In this document: positions 10,086 through 19,449 of the stretch, in pieces
Position numbering within the stretch: the first letter of the stretch is position 1
Layout: every line of letters starts with the position of its first letter
NCBI GenBank assembly: GCA_008933795.1
Contig: WBUJ01000005.1
Span: 1-63,130, forward strand
Length of the DNA stretch: 63,130 bases
Direction: 5' to 3'
From: Candidatus Contendibacter sp.
GTDB taxonomy: Bacteria; Pseudomonadota; Gammaproteobacteria; Competibacterales; Competibacteraceae
The notes under the pieces: generated by a model
The model's input: the letters and a program-made list of their open reading frames with translations, nothing else
Told to the model about the DNA's origin: nothing
Database searches by the model: none
Translations under genes and position numbers: made by a program

Positions 10086-11080
10086 ATGAGTTGAGCCGCC
10101 GCCTGATTGACGGCTGGCAGAGCGGTTTTCCATTGTGCGAACGGCCATTCGCGGCCGTGGCCGAACGCCTGAACGCCAGCGAAGACGCCGTGCTGCAAAC
10201 CTTGCGGGAATTGCTGGCGGACGGCACGCTGACCCGCTTCGGGCCGCTGTATCAGATCGAACGGCTGGGCGGCGCGTTTTCGCTGGCGGCGTTGCAGGCG
10301 CCGGAAGCGGAGTTCGAGCGCATCGCCGCCATCGTCAACGGCTTCCCGGAAGTCGCGCACAATTACCGTCGCAACCACGCTTTTAATATGTGGTTCGTGC
10401 TGGCGACTGAAACCCCTGCTGGCATGAACGATACGGTCGAGCGCATCGCGGCGGCGACCGGTTTGCCGGTGTTCAACTTTCCCAAGGAACGCGAGTATTT
10501 CATCGAAGCGCGGTTTGCGGTGGGAGCGGGCCGGGTTGAAAGCACGGTGTCGCTACCCCAATCGTCCTCACCCCCAACCCCTTTCCCACCAGGGGAGAGG
10601 GGAGTTGCCGTGCAGGCATTGAGACCGCTGATTCTGGCTACGCAGGCGGGTTTGCCGCTGACCCCGCAGCCGTATCGCGCCATCGCCGCGCAACTGAACA
10701 GCGACGCGGAAGCGGTGATGGCGGGCCTGCAAGCGTTGCTGGATGCCGGCGCAATTCGCCGCATCGGGGTGGTGCCGAACCATTACCGCCTCGGTTACGC
10801 CGCCAACGGCATGACGGTGTGGGACGTGGCCGATGAAGTGGTGGATGAATTGGGCGAACGGGTCGGAGCGCTGGAGTTCGTGACCCATTGCTACCGCCGC
10901 CCGCGTCGCTTGCCTGACTGGCCCTATAACCTGTTCGCCATGGCGCACGGCGCGAGCCGCGACGAGGTGGCCGCCAAGGCTGACCGCATCGCCGAAATTC
11001 TGGGCGACGCCTGCCGCGCCCGCGACATTTTGTACAGCACCCGGATTCTCAAGAAGACCGGCTTGCGCTTGAGTGGTTAG
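10082..11080 (+). CDS. nirGH: Siroheme decarboxylase, fused NirG-NirH
   Basis: Second two-domain siroheme decarboxylase-type protein, expected to partner NirDL. 332 residues: first half about 1-155 (HNYRRNHAFNMWFVL), second about 178-330 (CYRRPRRLPDWPYNLFAM). The linker, about residues 158-178, reads SSPPTPFPPGERG and is encoded by a member of the window's GC-palindrome family. It is thus a repeat inserted in frame between two domains. ATG overlaps the nirDL stop (ATGA), implying coupled translation. The stop lies inside the ribosome site of nirJ. Confidence 0.93.
   Translation: MNELSRRLIDGWQSGFPLCERPFAAVAERLNASEDAVLQTLRELLADGTLTRFGPLYQIERLGGAFSLAALQAPEAEFERIAAIVNGFPEVAHNYRRNHAFNMWFVLATETPAGMNDTVERIAAATGLPVFNFPKEREYFIEARFAVGAGRVESTVSLPQSSSPPTPFPPGERGVAVQALRPLILATQAGLPLTPQPYRAIAAQLNSDAEAVMAGLQALLDAGAIRRIGVVPNHYRLGYAANGMTVWDVADEVVDELGERVGALEFVTHCYRRPRRLPDWPYNLFAMAHGASRDEVAAKADRIAEILGDACRARDILYSTRILKKTGLRLSG
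10566..10604. repeat. REP-like repeat in the nirGH linker
   Basis: CCTCACCCCCAACCCC...GGGGAGAGGGGAG, clearly related to the copies at 23.5 and 60.3 kb. Its length keeps the reading frame of nirGH open. Confidence 0.75.
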
Positions 11081-11090
11081 GAGGTTACTT

Positions 11091-12290
11091 GTGTTCCGCA
11101 TCACCCAGTTCATGCAGGAAATCGCTCGGCCCACGCCGCTGACGCCCAAGCGCAATCCGCCCGGTCCGGTGGTGATCTGGAATCTGGTGCGGCGCTGCAA
11201 TCTGGCCTGCAAGCATTGCTACTCCATTTCCGCCGATACCGATTTCCCCGGCGAATTGACCACGGATGAGGTATTCGCGGTCATGGACGATCTCAAGCGG
11301 TTCCGGGTGCCGGTGTTGATTCTGTCCGGCGGCGAGCCGCTGCTGCGCCCGGATATTTACGCCATCGCCCGCCGCGCCAAGGACCTGGGGTTCTACGTCG
11401 CCCTGTCCAGCAACGGCACGCTGATTGATAAAACCAACATCGCCCGCATCGCCGAAGTCGGTTTCGATTACGTCGGCGTCAGTCTGGATGGCATCGCCGA
11501 AACCCACGACCGGTTTCGCCGCCAGGCGGGCGCGTTCGCCGCGTCGCTGAACGGCATCCGCCTGTGCCAGGAACACGGCATCAAGGTCGGGATTCGCTAC
11601 ACCATGACCGAGGACAACGCCCACGATCTGTTGCCGCTGCTGGGATTGGTGGAACGGGAACAGATCGACAAGTTCTATTTTTCCCATCTCAACTACGCCG
11701 GGCGCGGCAACCGCAACCGCAAGGACGATGCCCACCATCGAACCACCCGCCGGGCGATGGACCTGCTGTTCGAGACCTGTTGGCAACTGGTGCGGGAAGG
11801 CCGGCCCAAGGAATTTGTGACCGGCAATAACGACGCCGACGGCGTGTATCTGCTGTTCTGGGTGCGCCAGCGGTTCCCGGAATTGGAAGATCACATCCGC
11901 GCCAAGCTGGCGCAGTGGGGCGGCAACGCATCCGGGGTGAACGTCGCCAACATTGATAATCTCGGCAACGTCCACCCCGACACCATGTGGTGGCATTACA
12001 CCCTCGGCAACGTCCGCGAACGGCCGTTTTCCGAGATTTGGCCGGACACGTCCGATCCGCTGATGGCTGGCTTGAAAGCCAAGCCGCGTTCGGTCAAGGG
12101 TCGCTGCGGCCAATGCCAGTACTTCGATATTTGCGGCGGCAACACCCGGGTGCGCGCCCAGCAACTCACCGGCGATCCCTGGGCCGAAGACCCCGCTTGT
12201 TATCTGGATGATGAGGAAATTGGCGTCACGGCGGGCGGCGAACGCCTGATCGTGACCCCGTATCGAACCGCCCGCCGGAGCGCCGCGTGA
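11091..12290 (+). CDS. nirJ: Radical SAM heme d1 synthase NirJ
   Basis: Radical SAM enzyme that removes the propionate side chains during heme d1 formation; cytosolic. 399 residues from GTG 11091, chosen because AGGAGG (11079-11084) lies 6 bases upstream; an in-frame GTG at 11073 would sit before this site. CNLACKHC (Cys 36, 40, 43) binds the SAM cluster and LSGGEPLLRPD is the SAM-contact motif. A C-terminal Cys set (CGQCQYFDICGG plus a late Cys) probably holds a second cluster. Overlaps nirN by one base. Confidence 0.95.
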   Translation: MFRITQFMQEIARPTPLTPKRNPPGPVVIWNLVRRCNLACKHCYSISADTDFPGELTTDEVFAVMDDLKRFRVPVLILSGGEPLLRPDIYAIARRAKDLGFYVALSSNGTLIDKTNIARIAEVGFDYVGVSLDGIAETHDRFRRQAGAFAASLNGIRLCQEHGIKVGIRYTMTEDNAHDLLPLLGLVEREQIDKFYFSHLNYAGRGNRNRKDDAHHRTTRRAMDLLFETCWQLVREGRPKEFVTGNNDADGVYLLFWVRQRFPELEDHIRAKLAQWGGNASGVNVANIDNLGNVHPDTMWWHYTLGNVRERPFSEIWPDTSDPLMAGLKAKPRSVKGRCGQCQYFDICGGNTRVRAQQLTGDPWAEDPACYLDDEEIGVTAGGERLIVTPYRTARRSAA

Positions 12291-13855
12291 TGAGAAAAAG
12301 TTTGCTGTTTGCCGGTCTGATGCTGCTTGGGTTTGCGGCCAGCGCCGCGCCCGACCCCGCGCCGCTGTACCAGCAGCATTGCGTCTCCTGCCATGGCGCC
12401 GACCGTCTGGGCGGAATGGGGCCGGCGCTGCTGCCGCAGAATCTGGAACGCTTGAAGAAACCCGATGCGTTGGCGGTCATCACCTCCGGGCGGCCCGCGA
12501 CCCAGATGCTGGGCTTCAGGGACAAGCTCAAACCGGAGGAGCTTCAGGCGCTGACCGATTTCGTCTACACCGCGCCGGCGGTCATGCCGCAATGGGGTGA
12601 AGTGGAAATTCGCGCCTCGCGGGTCGAGCCAGTTAAGCCGGGCAGTCTGCCGGATAAACCCGTTTTCAGCGCCGATCCGCTCAATCTGTTCGTGGTGGTG
12701 GAAGCCGGCGATCATCACATCACCCTTCTCGACGGCGACAAGCTGGAACCGATTCACCGGTTTCCCAGCCGGTTTGCGTTGCACGGCGGGCCGAAATTCA
12801 CGCCGGATGGGCGCTATGTATTTTTTGCGTCCCGTGATGGCTGGATCAGCAAGTTCGATATTTACAACCTGAAGACGACGGCGGAAATCCGCGCTGGCAT
12901 CAACACCCGCAATCTCGCCGTGTCGGGCGACGGGCAATGGGTGATGGTGGCCAATTACCTGCCGCAAACCCTGGTGCTGTTGAACGCGGCGGATTTGAGC
13001 CTCGACCGGATCATTCCGGTGGTCAACACGGCTGGCAAGAGTTCGCGGGTGTCAGCGGTGTACGACGCCGCGCCGCGCAAGAGCTTCGTGGCCGCGCTCA
13101 AGGACATTCCCGAAGTCTGGGAACTGAGCTACGACCCCAAGGCTGAGCCGGTGCTCAAGGGCTATGTCCACGATTACAAGATGGGCGAAGCCATCGCCCT
13201 GCCGGGAATGTGGACGCCTCGGGTGACCCGGCTCGACGCCATTCTCGATGATTTCTTTTTCAGTCAGGATTACGCCTACGTGCTGGGCGCGGCGCGGCCC
13301 GCCGATGGCGGCAGTCAGACCGTTCCCAGCGGCCAGGTGGTGAATCTCGACGTGCGGCGCAAAGTGGCCGATCTGCCGCTGCCCGGCATGCCGCATCTCG
13401 GTTCCGGGATTTCCTGGCAATATCAGGACCGTCCGGTCATGGCCACGCCCAACCTCAAGGAAGGGTTGGTCAGCGTGATTGATATGAAGGACTGGAAAGT
13501 GATCAAGGAAGTCAAGACCGCCGGCGCAGCGTTCTTCATGCGCAGCCACGAGAACACGCCCTATGCCTGGGTGGACGCGATGATGAGTCCGGCCAAGGAC
13601 ACCATGCAGTTGCTCGACAAACGCACGCTGGAAGTAGCGAAGACGCTGCGCCCGGAACCGGGCAAAATCGCCGCCCATACCGAATTCACCCGCGACGGTA
13701 AATTCGCGCTGGTCTCGATCTGGGAGAACGACGGGGCGCTGGTCATTTACGACACAGCAACCTTGCAGGAAGTCAAGCGGCTGCCGATGCGCAAACCGGT
13801 GGGCAAGTACAACGTTTACAACAAGATCACCCGCTCCGAGGGGACGAGTCATTGA
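12290..13855 (+). CDS. nirN: NirN, heme d1 dehydrogenase/insertion protein
   Basis: 521 residues, a NirS-like periplasmic protein with signal peptide (about 1-20), a CVSCH heme c site at 31-35 and a d1-type propeller. In the family it oxidises dihydro-heme d1 in the last step and helps load NirS. The ending VGKYNVYNKITRSEG mirrors NirS. The TGATG junction with nirJ fixes the ATG at 12290. No nirE-type methyltransferase lies in this cluster, so siroheme must come from elsewhere in the genome. Confidence 0.93.
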   Translation: MRKSLLFAGLMLLGFAASAAPDPAPLYQQHCVSCHGADRLGGMGPALLPQNLERLKKPDALAVITSGRPATQMLGFRDKLKPEELQALTDFVYTAPAVMPQWGEVEIRASRVEPVKPGSLPDKPVFSADPLNLFVVVEAGDHHITLLDGDKLEPIHRFPSRFALHGGPKFTPDGRYVFFASRDGWISKFDIYNLKTTAEIRAGINTRNLAVSGDGQWVMVANYLPQTLVLLNAADLSLDRIIPVVNTAGKSSRVSAVYDAAPRKSFVAALKDIPEVWELSYDPKAEPVLKGYVHDYKMGEAIALPGMWTPRVTRLDAILDDFFFSQDYAYVLGAARPADGGSQTVPSGQVVNLDVRRKVADLPLPGMPHLGSGISWQYQDRPVMATPNLKEGLVSVIDMKDWKVIKEVKTAGAAFFMRSHENTPYAWVDAMMSPAKDTMQLLDKRTLEVAKTLRPEPGKIAAHTEFTRDGKFALVSIWENDGALVIYDTATLQEVKRLPMRKPVGKYNVYNKITRSEGTSH

Positions 13856-15033
13856 TGGCCAAGTCAATTTCTAAAATGGCGCTCTGGAATCTGGGATTCC
13901 GGCCATTTTTCCTGGGCGCGGCAATTTTCGCCATCGTTTCGATGACGTTCTGGATGGGCGTCTATGTCTTGCAACTGCCGTTGCCGATCACCGGGATTTC
14001 CACTTTTCAGTGGCACGCCCACGAAATGATCTATGGGTTTGCCATGGCAGTCATTGCCGGGTTTTTGTTGACCGCCGTCAAGAACTGGACCGGCGTGCAA
14101 ACGCTTTACGGATCGGGCCTGTTGGGGCTGTTTGCTTTATGGACGGCGCCAAGGATTCTGTTTTTGTTCGGGACGCCCTGGATTTTTATCGCCGGATTTT
14201 TTGACCTGCTGTTTGCTCTGGGCCTGATCGGTTCGATTCTTCATCCGATCATCAAGGTCAAGCAATGGAAGCAACTGGGAATCATCGCCATTCTGGTGTT
14301 ATTGACAGCCGCTAATGGCTGTTTCTATCTGGGAGCGGCGGGGCTGATCGAGCAGGGGGCATTTTTTGGCATCCACGGCGGGTTATTTTTGATCATCGGG
14401 CTGATTCTCGTCATCGGCAGGAGAGTTCTGCCATTCTTCATCGAGGTCGGCGTCGGCTATCGGGTCAAACTGTTCAATTCAAAGTGGCTCGATCTGGCAA
14501 TTATCGTGTTGTACATCGCTTTTTTGATCGCGGAAGTCCTGGTTCGTAATCCGTGGATGATCGCGTTGACGGCGCTGGGTCTGTTGATCGCCAACTCTGC
14601 CCGGCTGGTGGGTTGGCACACGAAAGGGATTTGGCAAAAGCCACTGTTGTGGAGCCTGTTCATCGCGTTTATCTGGATCAATCTGGGCTTTTTGCTGCTG
14701 GCGGTTAACGTTTTCCTGAATCTGCCCAATATCGTCGTGCTCCATGCGTTCAGCGTGGGTGGCATCGGCCTCATGATCCTGAGCATGATAGCGCGCGTAA
14801 TTCTGGGCCACACCGGCAGGAACATCCAAAATCCTCCGAAAGCAGTTACCGTTTTCCTGATCGTTCTGATTGTTGGAGCGATCTTCAGAGTGATAGCGCC
14901 ATTGCTTGCTGAAGACTATTATGTATTCTGGGTAGCGACCTCCCAGATTTTATGGATTGCGGCGTTTTCGATGTTCCTCATCACTTACTTCCCGATGCTG
15001 GTTGGGCCAAGAATTGACGGCCAGTTCGGCTAG
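13855..15033 (+). CDS. nnrS: NnrS family heme-copper membrane protein
   Basis: About 12 hydrophobic segments over 392 residues. NnrS proteins are membrane proteins made with denitrification genes and linked to relief of NO stress. The family landmarks NLGFRPFFLGAA (about 11-22), FQWHAHEMIYGF (about 51-62) and HAFSVGGIGLMILSM with its His are present. Overlaps nirN by the ATGA junction, so it is the last gene of the nir operon. Its base composition is visibly less GC-rich than that of its neighbours. Confidence 0.92.
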   Translation: MAKSISKMALWNLGFRPFFLGAAIFAIVSMTFWMGVYVLQLPLPITGISTFQWHAHEMIYGFAMAVIAGFLLTAVKNWTGVQTLYGSGLLGLFALWTAPRILFLFGTPWIFIAGFFDLLFALGLIGSILHPIIKVKQWKQLGIIAILVLLTAANGCFYLGAAGLIEQGAFFGIHGGLFLIIGLILVIGRRVLPFFIEVGVGYRVKLFNSKWLDLAIIVLYIAFLIAEVLVRNPWMIALTALGLLIANSARLVGWHTKGIWQKPLLWSLFIAFIWINLGFLLLAVNVFLNLPNIVVLHAFSVGGIGLMILSMIARVILGHTGRNIQNPPKAVTVFLIVLIVGAIFRVIAPLLAEDYYVFWVATSQILWIAAFSMFLITYFPMLVGPRIDGQFG

Positions 15034-15123
15034 TAGGCTGTTGGGGCAAGGCGGTCGGCGGCTGAAACAGGGCAACCAGGGATCGTGGAGGCAAAACGAG
15101 CAGCGGTAGTGAAAAAAATTATA

Positions 15124-15150
15124 GAATCTGGAAAATCTGGAAGATACCAG
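15124..15150 (+). repeat. Imperfect duplicate of the nosZ 5' coding region
   Basis: 27 bases matching nosZ positions 15280-15306 at 24 of 27, lying 156 bp upstream in the nnrS-nosZ gap (15034-15247). The flank to the left has weaker similarity to the nosZ start. It looks like a relic of a tandem duplication. Confidence 0.6.
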
Positions 15151-15161
15151 TTTGTTCTCTA

Positions 15162-15200
15162 TCTTCCCAGGCGGGAGAGGAGAGGGGGTAAGGGAGAAAC
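15162..15200. repeat. REP-like GC repeat upstream of nosZ
   Basis: TCTTCCCAGGCGGGAGAGG followed by AGAGGGGGTAAGGGAG, a degenerate member of the palindrome family. It lies about 50 bases before the nosZ start. No FNR-type box was found in this gap. Confidence 0.5.
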
Positions 15201-15247
15201 TGTGAGTGTAAATTGAAGTCACAACAAAAAACCAACTTGCGGAGATT

Positions 15248-17185
15248 ATGGCAATGAGCGATACCGAACATAAATCACCGAATCTGGAAAATCCGGAAAA
15301 CACCAGCCGGCGCAAATTCCTGGGTGCGGCGGCGCTGACGGGCCTGGCTGGCGCCGGGCTGGCGACCGGTCTGGCTGCCCTCGACCCGGCCCAGGCCAAG
15401 GAAGAGGAGGAAGACGAGAGCCGGGAACACGGCAAATTCGAGGTGCCGCCGGGACAACTGGACGACTACTACATCTTCTCCAGCGGCGGCCATTCCGGCG
15501 AAGCGCGCATCTACGGCTCGCCCTCCGGGCGTACCATCAAGCGGATTCCCGTGTTCAACATCGACCCGATGGTCGGTTGGGGTATCACCAACGAGTCCAA
15601 GAAAATCCTTGGCACCAAACCGGACGGATCGCTCAAGTACATCACGGGCGATACTCACCACATCCACGGCTCCTACACCGACGGAACCTACGACGGCAAG
15701 TACCTGTGGATCAACGACAAGATTCATGGCCGGCTGGCGCGCATCCGCATGGACTACATGGAATGCGACAAGATCACCGAACTGCCGAACATCCAGGGTT
15801 TTCACGGCCTGTTCCCGGACAAGCGCGATCCGGTGGATCCCAAGATCAACCACACCACCCGGGTGTTCTGCGGCGGCGAGTTCCATATTCCGTTGCCCAA
15901 CGACGGGCGGGACATGGACGATCCCAAGAAATGGGCCTGCCTGTTCACCTGCGTGGACGCCGAAACGATGGAGCCACGCTGGCAGTGCAAGCTCAGCGGC
16001 AACATGGACTTGGTCGCCACCTCCTACGACGGCAAGTTGGCGGCGGCCAACCAATACAACACCGAAGGCGGCGCGATTTACACCGACATGATGTCGGCGG
16101 AACGCGACGCAGTGGCGTTCTTCCACATCGAGCGGATCGAAAACGCCATCAAGGCCGGCAAGTTCATCACCATCGGTGATTCCAAGGTGCCGGTGGTGGA
16201 CGGGACCAAGGACGCCAATCAGGACCCCAAGACTGCGCTGGTCCTTTATGTGCCGGTGCCCAAGAATCCGCACGGCGTCAACATCACCCCCGACGGTAAA
16301 TACTTCGTCTCCTCCGGCAAGCTGTCGCCGACCGCGACTGTGACTGCGACCGATCTGGTGCATAAGTGGTTTGCCGGCGAACTGAAAGACCCGCGCGATA
16401 CCGTGGTGGCGGAACCGGAAATCGGCCTGGGTCCGTTGCACACCGGCTTCGACGACAAAGGCAACGCCTACACCACCCTGTTCCTCGACAGCCAGATCGT
16501 CAAGTGGAACATCGAAAAAGCCATCGCCCAGTTCAAGGGCGACAAGAAGGCGCAGCCGGTTTTGGATCGGATCGACGTGCATTACCAGCCCGGCCATGGC
16601 TACACCTCGATGGGCGAGACCAAGGAAGCCGACGGCAAGTTCTTCAATTCCGGCAACAAGTTCTCCAAGGATCGTTTCCTGCCGGTGGGTCCGCTGCATG
16701 TCGAAACCGAGCAGTTGATCGACATCAGCGGCGACAAGATGAAGCTGATTCACGATCACACCGCCTATCCCGAACCGCACGACGCCATCATCGTCCGCCG
16801 CGATCTGGTCAAGACCAAGCAGATTTACAGCATGGACGAATTCCCGAACGCGGTGAAGAACTTTGCCGACAGTCGGGTGGAGCGTAACGGCAACAAAGTC
16901 ACGATTTATCTGGCCTCAATCGCACCGATGTACAGCATGAACGATTTCAAGGTCAAGAAAGGCGACGAAGTCACCATCATCCTGACCAACCACGATAAGG
17001 TCGAGGATCTGACGCACGGGTTCGCCATTCCCAAATATGACATTTGCTTTATCGTCAACCCGCAGCAGACCGCCTCGGTAACCTTCATTGCCGATAAGCC
17101 GGGGCTATACTGGTGCTATTGCACGCATTTCTGTCATGCGCTGCATTTGGAAATGCGCAGCAGAATGCTGGTTGAATCGGCCTGA
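15248..17185 (+). CDS. nosZ: Nitrous-oxide reductase, Tat-exported (clade I)
   Basis: Periplasmic copper enzyme reducing N2O to N2. 645 residues. The twin-arginine signal SRRKFLGAAAL (20-30) marks the Tat-exported clade. DTHHIHG at 135-141 supplies CuZ histidines and EPHDAIIV another. The C-terminal cupredoxin domain has the CuA motif with Cys625, Cys629, His633 and Met636. Ribosome site GGAG at 15241-15244 supports ATG 15248. It precedes nosR here, the nosZRDFYL order, rather than following it. A strong hairpin lies between the two. Confidence 0.97.
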   Translation: MAMSDTEHKSPNLENPENTSRRKFLGAAALTGLAGAGLATGLAALDPAQAKEEEEDESREHGKFEVPPGQLDDYYIFSSGGHSGEARIYGSPSGRTIKRIPVFNIDPMVGWGITNESKKILGTKPDGSLKYITGDTHHIHGSYTDGTYDGKYLWINDKIHGRLARIRMDYMECDKITELPNIQGFHGLFPDKRDPVDPKINHTTRVFCGGEFHIPLPNDGRDMDDPKKWACLFTCVDAETMEPRWQCKLSGNMDLVATSYDGKLAAANQYNTEGGAIYTDMMSAERDAVAFFHIERIENAIKAGKFITIGDSKVPVVDGTKDANQDPKTALVLYVPVPKNPHGVNITPDGKYFVSSGKLSPTATVTATDLVHKWFAGELKDPRDTVVAEPEIGLGPLHTGFDDKGNAYTTLFLDSQIVKWNIEKAIAQFKGDKKAQPVLDRIDVHYQPGHGYTSMGETKEADGKFFNSGNKFSKDRFLPVGPLHVETEQLIDISGDKMKLIHDHTAYPEPHDAIIVRRDLVKTKQIYSMDEFPNAVKNFADSRVERNGNKVTIYLASIAPMYSMNDFKVKKGDEVTIILTNHDKVEDLTHGFAIPKYDICFIVNPQQTASVTFIADKPGLYWCYCTHFCHALHLEMRSRMLVESA

Positions 17186-17203
17186 TCCCCTCAACCGGGC
17201 GCG

Positions 17204-17223
17204 GGACGGGGGAAACCCCGTCC
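17204..17223 (+). terminator. Hairpin with GAAA loop between nosZ and nosR
   Basis: Eight-bp GC stem (17204-17211 with 17216-17223) closed by a GAAA tetraloop, then TGTCGCTTTT. The T run is short, so partial termination or 3'-end protection of nosZ mRNA is likelier than full termination. Confidence 0.6.
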
Positions 17224-17235
17224 TGTCGCTTTTGC

Positions 17236-19437
17236 ATGGCCTTCCTCATGAATGCTCAAATGTCTGTCCCTTGGCGCCCCACGGCGCTGGGTATTTTGCT
17301 CGCCCTGTTCGCCGTCTTGCTGTTCCCCCTGATTGCGACCGCTTCTTCCTATGAAGCCCCGCTACCGGTGCAATTGTCCACCGACCCCGATCTATGCGCC
17401 CACGCACCCTGCAAGGACGTGATGCCGGACGCCGACAGCTTTTCCACCCGCAAGGGCAAGCCGGCTTATGTCGAGGCGTACCGCAACCGGAAATTGATCG
17501 GCTATGTCTTTCTGTCCACCGACATCGTGGACATTCCCGCCTATTCCGGCAAACCCGTGGTCACGCTGCTGGGCATGGATGCGGAAGGTAAAATCGTTGG
17601 GGTGAAGATTCTCAAGCACAGTGAGCCGATTCTGCTGGTCGGCATCCCAGAGGGGGAACTGACCAAGTTCATCAAGCAGTTCGTGGGACATTTCGCCTGG
17701 GATAAGGTGGAGATCGGCAGGGCGCGCAGCGGTGACGGTTATGTCGGTATTGACGCGATCACCGGCGCGACCGTGACCGTAATCGCGCAAAATCAGGTCG
17801 TCATGCGCAGCGCCTACGAAATCGCCAAGCAAACCGGTATCGTCAAACCCATTCCCAAACCGCAGGCGAAATTTACCGGCATCCAGGAAAAGCTGGGTTG
17901 GGAGGACTTGATCAAGGAAGGCAGTGTTCAGCACTTGCGGGTCATGCCGAAGGATTTGGACATGGGCGACGACAAGGAACCCTACATTGATTTGTACTTT
18001 GGCTATTTGAATGCGCCCAATGTGGGACGCAACATTCTCGGTGAGCGCAATTATCAGCGATTGATGGCTGATTTGAAGCTGAACGAGCACGCCATTTTTA
18101 TCGTCGCCAATGGTAGTAGTTCCTTCAAAGGCTCCGGCTTCGTGCGCGGCGGCATTTACGACCGCATTCAGGTCTCGCAGGAAATGGACAGCTTCACCTT
18201 CCGCGACACCGATTATCTCAATCTCTACAGCATTGCCGCCGCTGGGGTGCCGCGTTTCCGTGAATCCGGCATCTTCATCATTCGCAGTCCCAGTTTCAGC
18301 GCCGCCTATCCCTGGAGTCTGGTGTTTCTGGGTAACAAGCAGGACAAGGAAACCGGGGCCAAGACGTTCATCAATTTCGACCGGGAATACTGGCTGGCGC
18401 CGCGCTATCTGGAAGGCGGCCGCCCGGAAGTCATCAAGCCCGATCCGACCTGGCTGCGGGTGTGGAAGGCGAAGTGGCTGGAAATCACCTTGTTTGTTCT
18501 CTTGCTGGCTGGTGCAACCGTGACCCACGTGATGCGGGACAAACTGGTGCGGCGGGCCAATCGGAAAGACAAGCGTTGGGTGACTTATCCCAAATACTTC
18601 TTCTGGATCGCCAGCATTCTCTTTGTCGGCTATTACGCGATGGCGCAGCCGAGCATTACCCAAATTCTGACCTGGTTCCACTCAATCATTTATCAGTGGA
18701 AATGGGAGTTGTTTCTGTCCGATCCGCTCATCTTTATTTTCTGGTGGTTCATCATCATCACCGTGTTTATCTGGGGGCGGGGACTGTTCTGCGGCTGGCT
18801 GTGTCCTTATGGCGCATTGACTGAAATGGCCTACAAGGTTTCGCGCGCTCTGGGCCTCAAACGCTTCCAGTTCTTCCTGCCCAAGCCGTTGCACGACAAG
18901 CTGAAGTGGGTCAAGTACGGGATATTTTTCGTGTTGCTGGTTGTGTCGTTCTTCTCGATAGGCCTAGCGGAAAAATTGGCCGAGGTCGAGCCGTTCAAGA
19001 CGACGTTCCTAGTTGGCGTTTTGAACCGTACTTGGCCATTCATCCTGTTCTGGGTGGTGCTGTTCGGCGCTTCGATGTTCATGGAGCGGCCGTTCTGCAA
19101 ATATCTTTGTCCACTGGGCGCGGGGCTGGCGATTCCCTCGCACTTGCGCCTGATCGCGTTGAAGCGCAAACCCGAATGTCAAACCTGCAAGGCCTGCGCG
19201 GTCGGCTGCGGTTCGCTGGCGATTGATCAGCAGGGTCGAATTGATCAGCGCGAGTGTATGTTGTGCATGGACTGCATGATCCTGTATTACGACACTCATG
19301 CCTGTCCGCCGTTGTCCAAGGAACGCAAGCGGCGCGAGAAGGCGGGACTGCCGCTGACGCCGATTTCTTCAAAGGGTTATTTCATTCCGGTTGACCAGAT
19401 CGGTGGGAGAAAGGTGGCGGCGGCGAGTGGGCGCTGA
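17236..19437 (+). CDS. nosR: NosR, membrane flavo-iron-sulfur protein for N2O reduction
   Basis: 733 residues. Supplies electrons to and is needed for expression of NosZ. A signal/TM segment comes first (about 15-38), then a periplasmic FMN-binding domain with the flavinylation motif DAITGATVT (about 175-183). Several TM helices follow from about residue 412. There are two CxxxCP motifs (CGWLCPYG, CKYLCPLG) and a ferredoxin-like tail with CQTCKACAVGC and CMLCMDC. Attachment of FMN needs an ApbE-type transferase (NosX/ApbE), which is not in this window. Confidence 0.95.
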   Translation: MAFLMNAQMSVPWRPTALGILLALFAVLLFPLIATASSYEAPLPVQLSTDPDLCAHAPCKDVMPDADSFSTRKGKPAYVEAYRNRKLIGYVFLSTDIVDIPAYSGKPVVTLLGMDAEGKIVGVKILKHSEPILLVGIPEGELTKFIKQFVGHFAWDKVEIGRARSGDGYVGIDAITGATVTVIAQNQVVMRSAYEIAKQTGIVKPIPKPQAKFTGIQEKLGWEDLIKEGSVQHLRVMPKDLDMGDDKEPYIDLYFGYLNAPNVGRNILGERNYQRLMADLKLNEHAIFIVANGSSSFKGSGFVRGGIYDRIQVSQEMDSFTFRDTDYLNLYSIAAAGVPRFRESGIFIIRSPSFSAAYPWSLVFLGNKQDKETGAKTFINFDREYWLAPRYLEGGRPEVIKPDPTWLRVWKAKWLEITLFVLLLAGATVTHVMRDKLVRRANRKDKRWVTYPKYFFWIASILFVGYYAMAQPSITQILTWFHSIIYQWKWELFLSDPLIFIFWWFIIITVFIWGRGLFCGWLCPYGALTEMAYKVSRALGLKRFQFFLPKPLHDKLKWVKYGIFFVLLVVSFFSIGLAEKLAEVEPFKTTFLVGVLNRTWPFILFWVVLFGASMFMERPFCKYLCPLGAGLAIPSHLRLIALKRKPECQTCKACAVGCGSLAIDQQGRIDQRECMLCMDCMILYYDTHACPPLSKERKRREKAGLPLTPISSKGYFIPVDQIGGRKVAAASGR

Positions 19438-19449
19438 ACGGCGAACTGA

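Noticed and set aside
15201-15223. TGTGA...TCACA as a CRP-type site before nosZ
   Set aside because: The half sites are 13 bases apart instead of 6.
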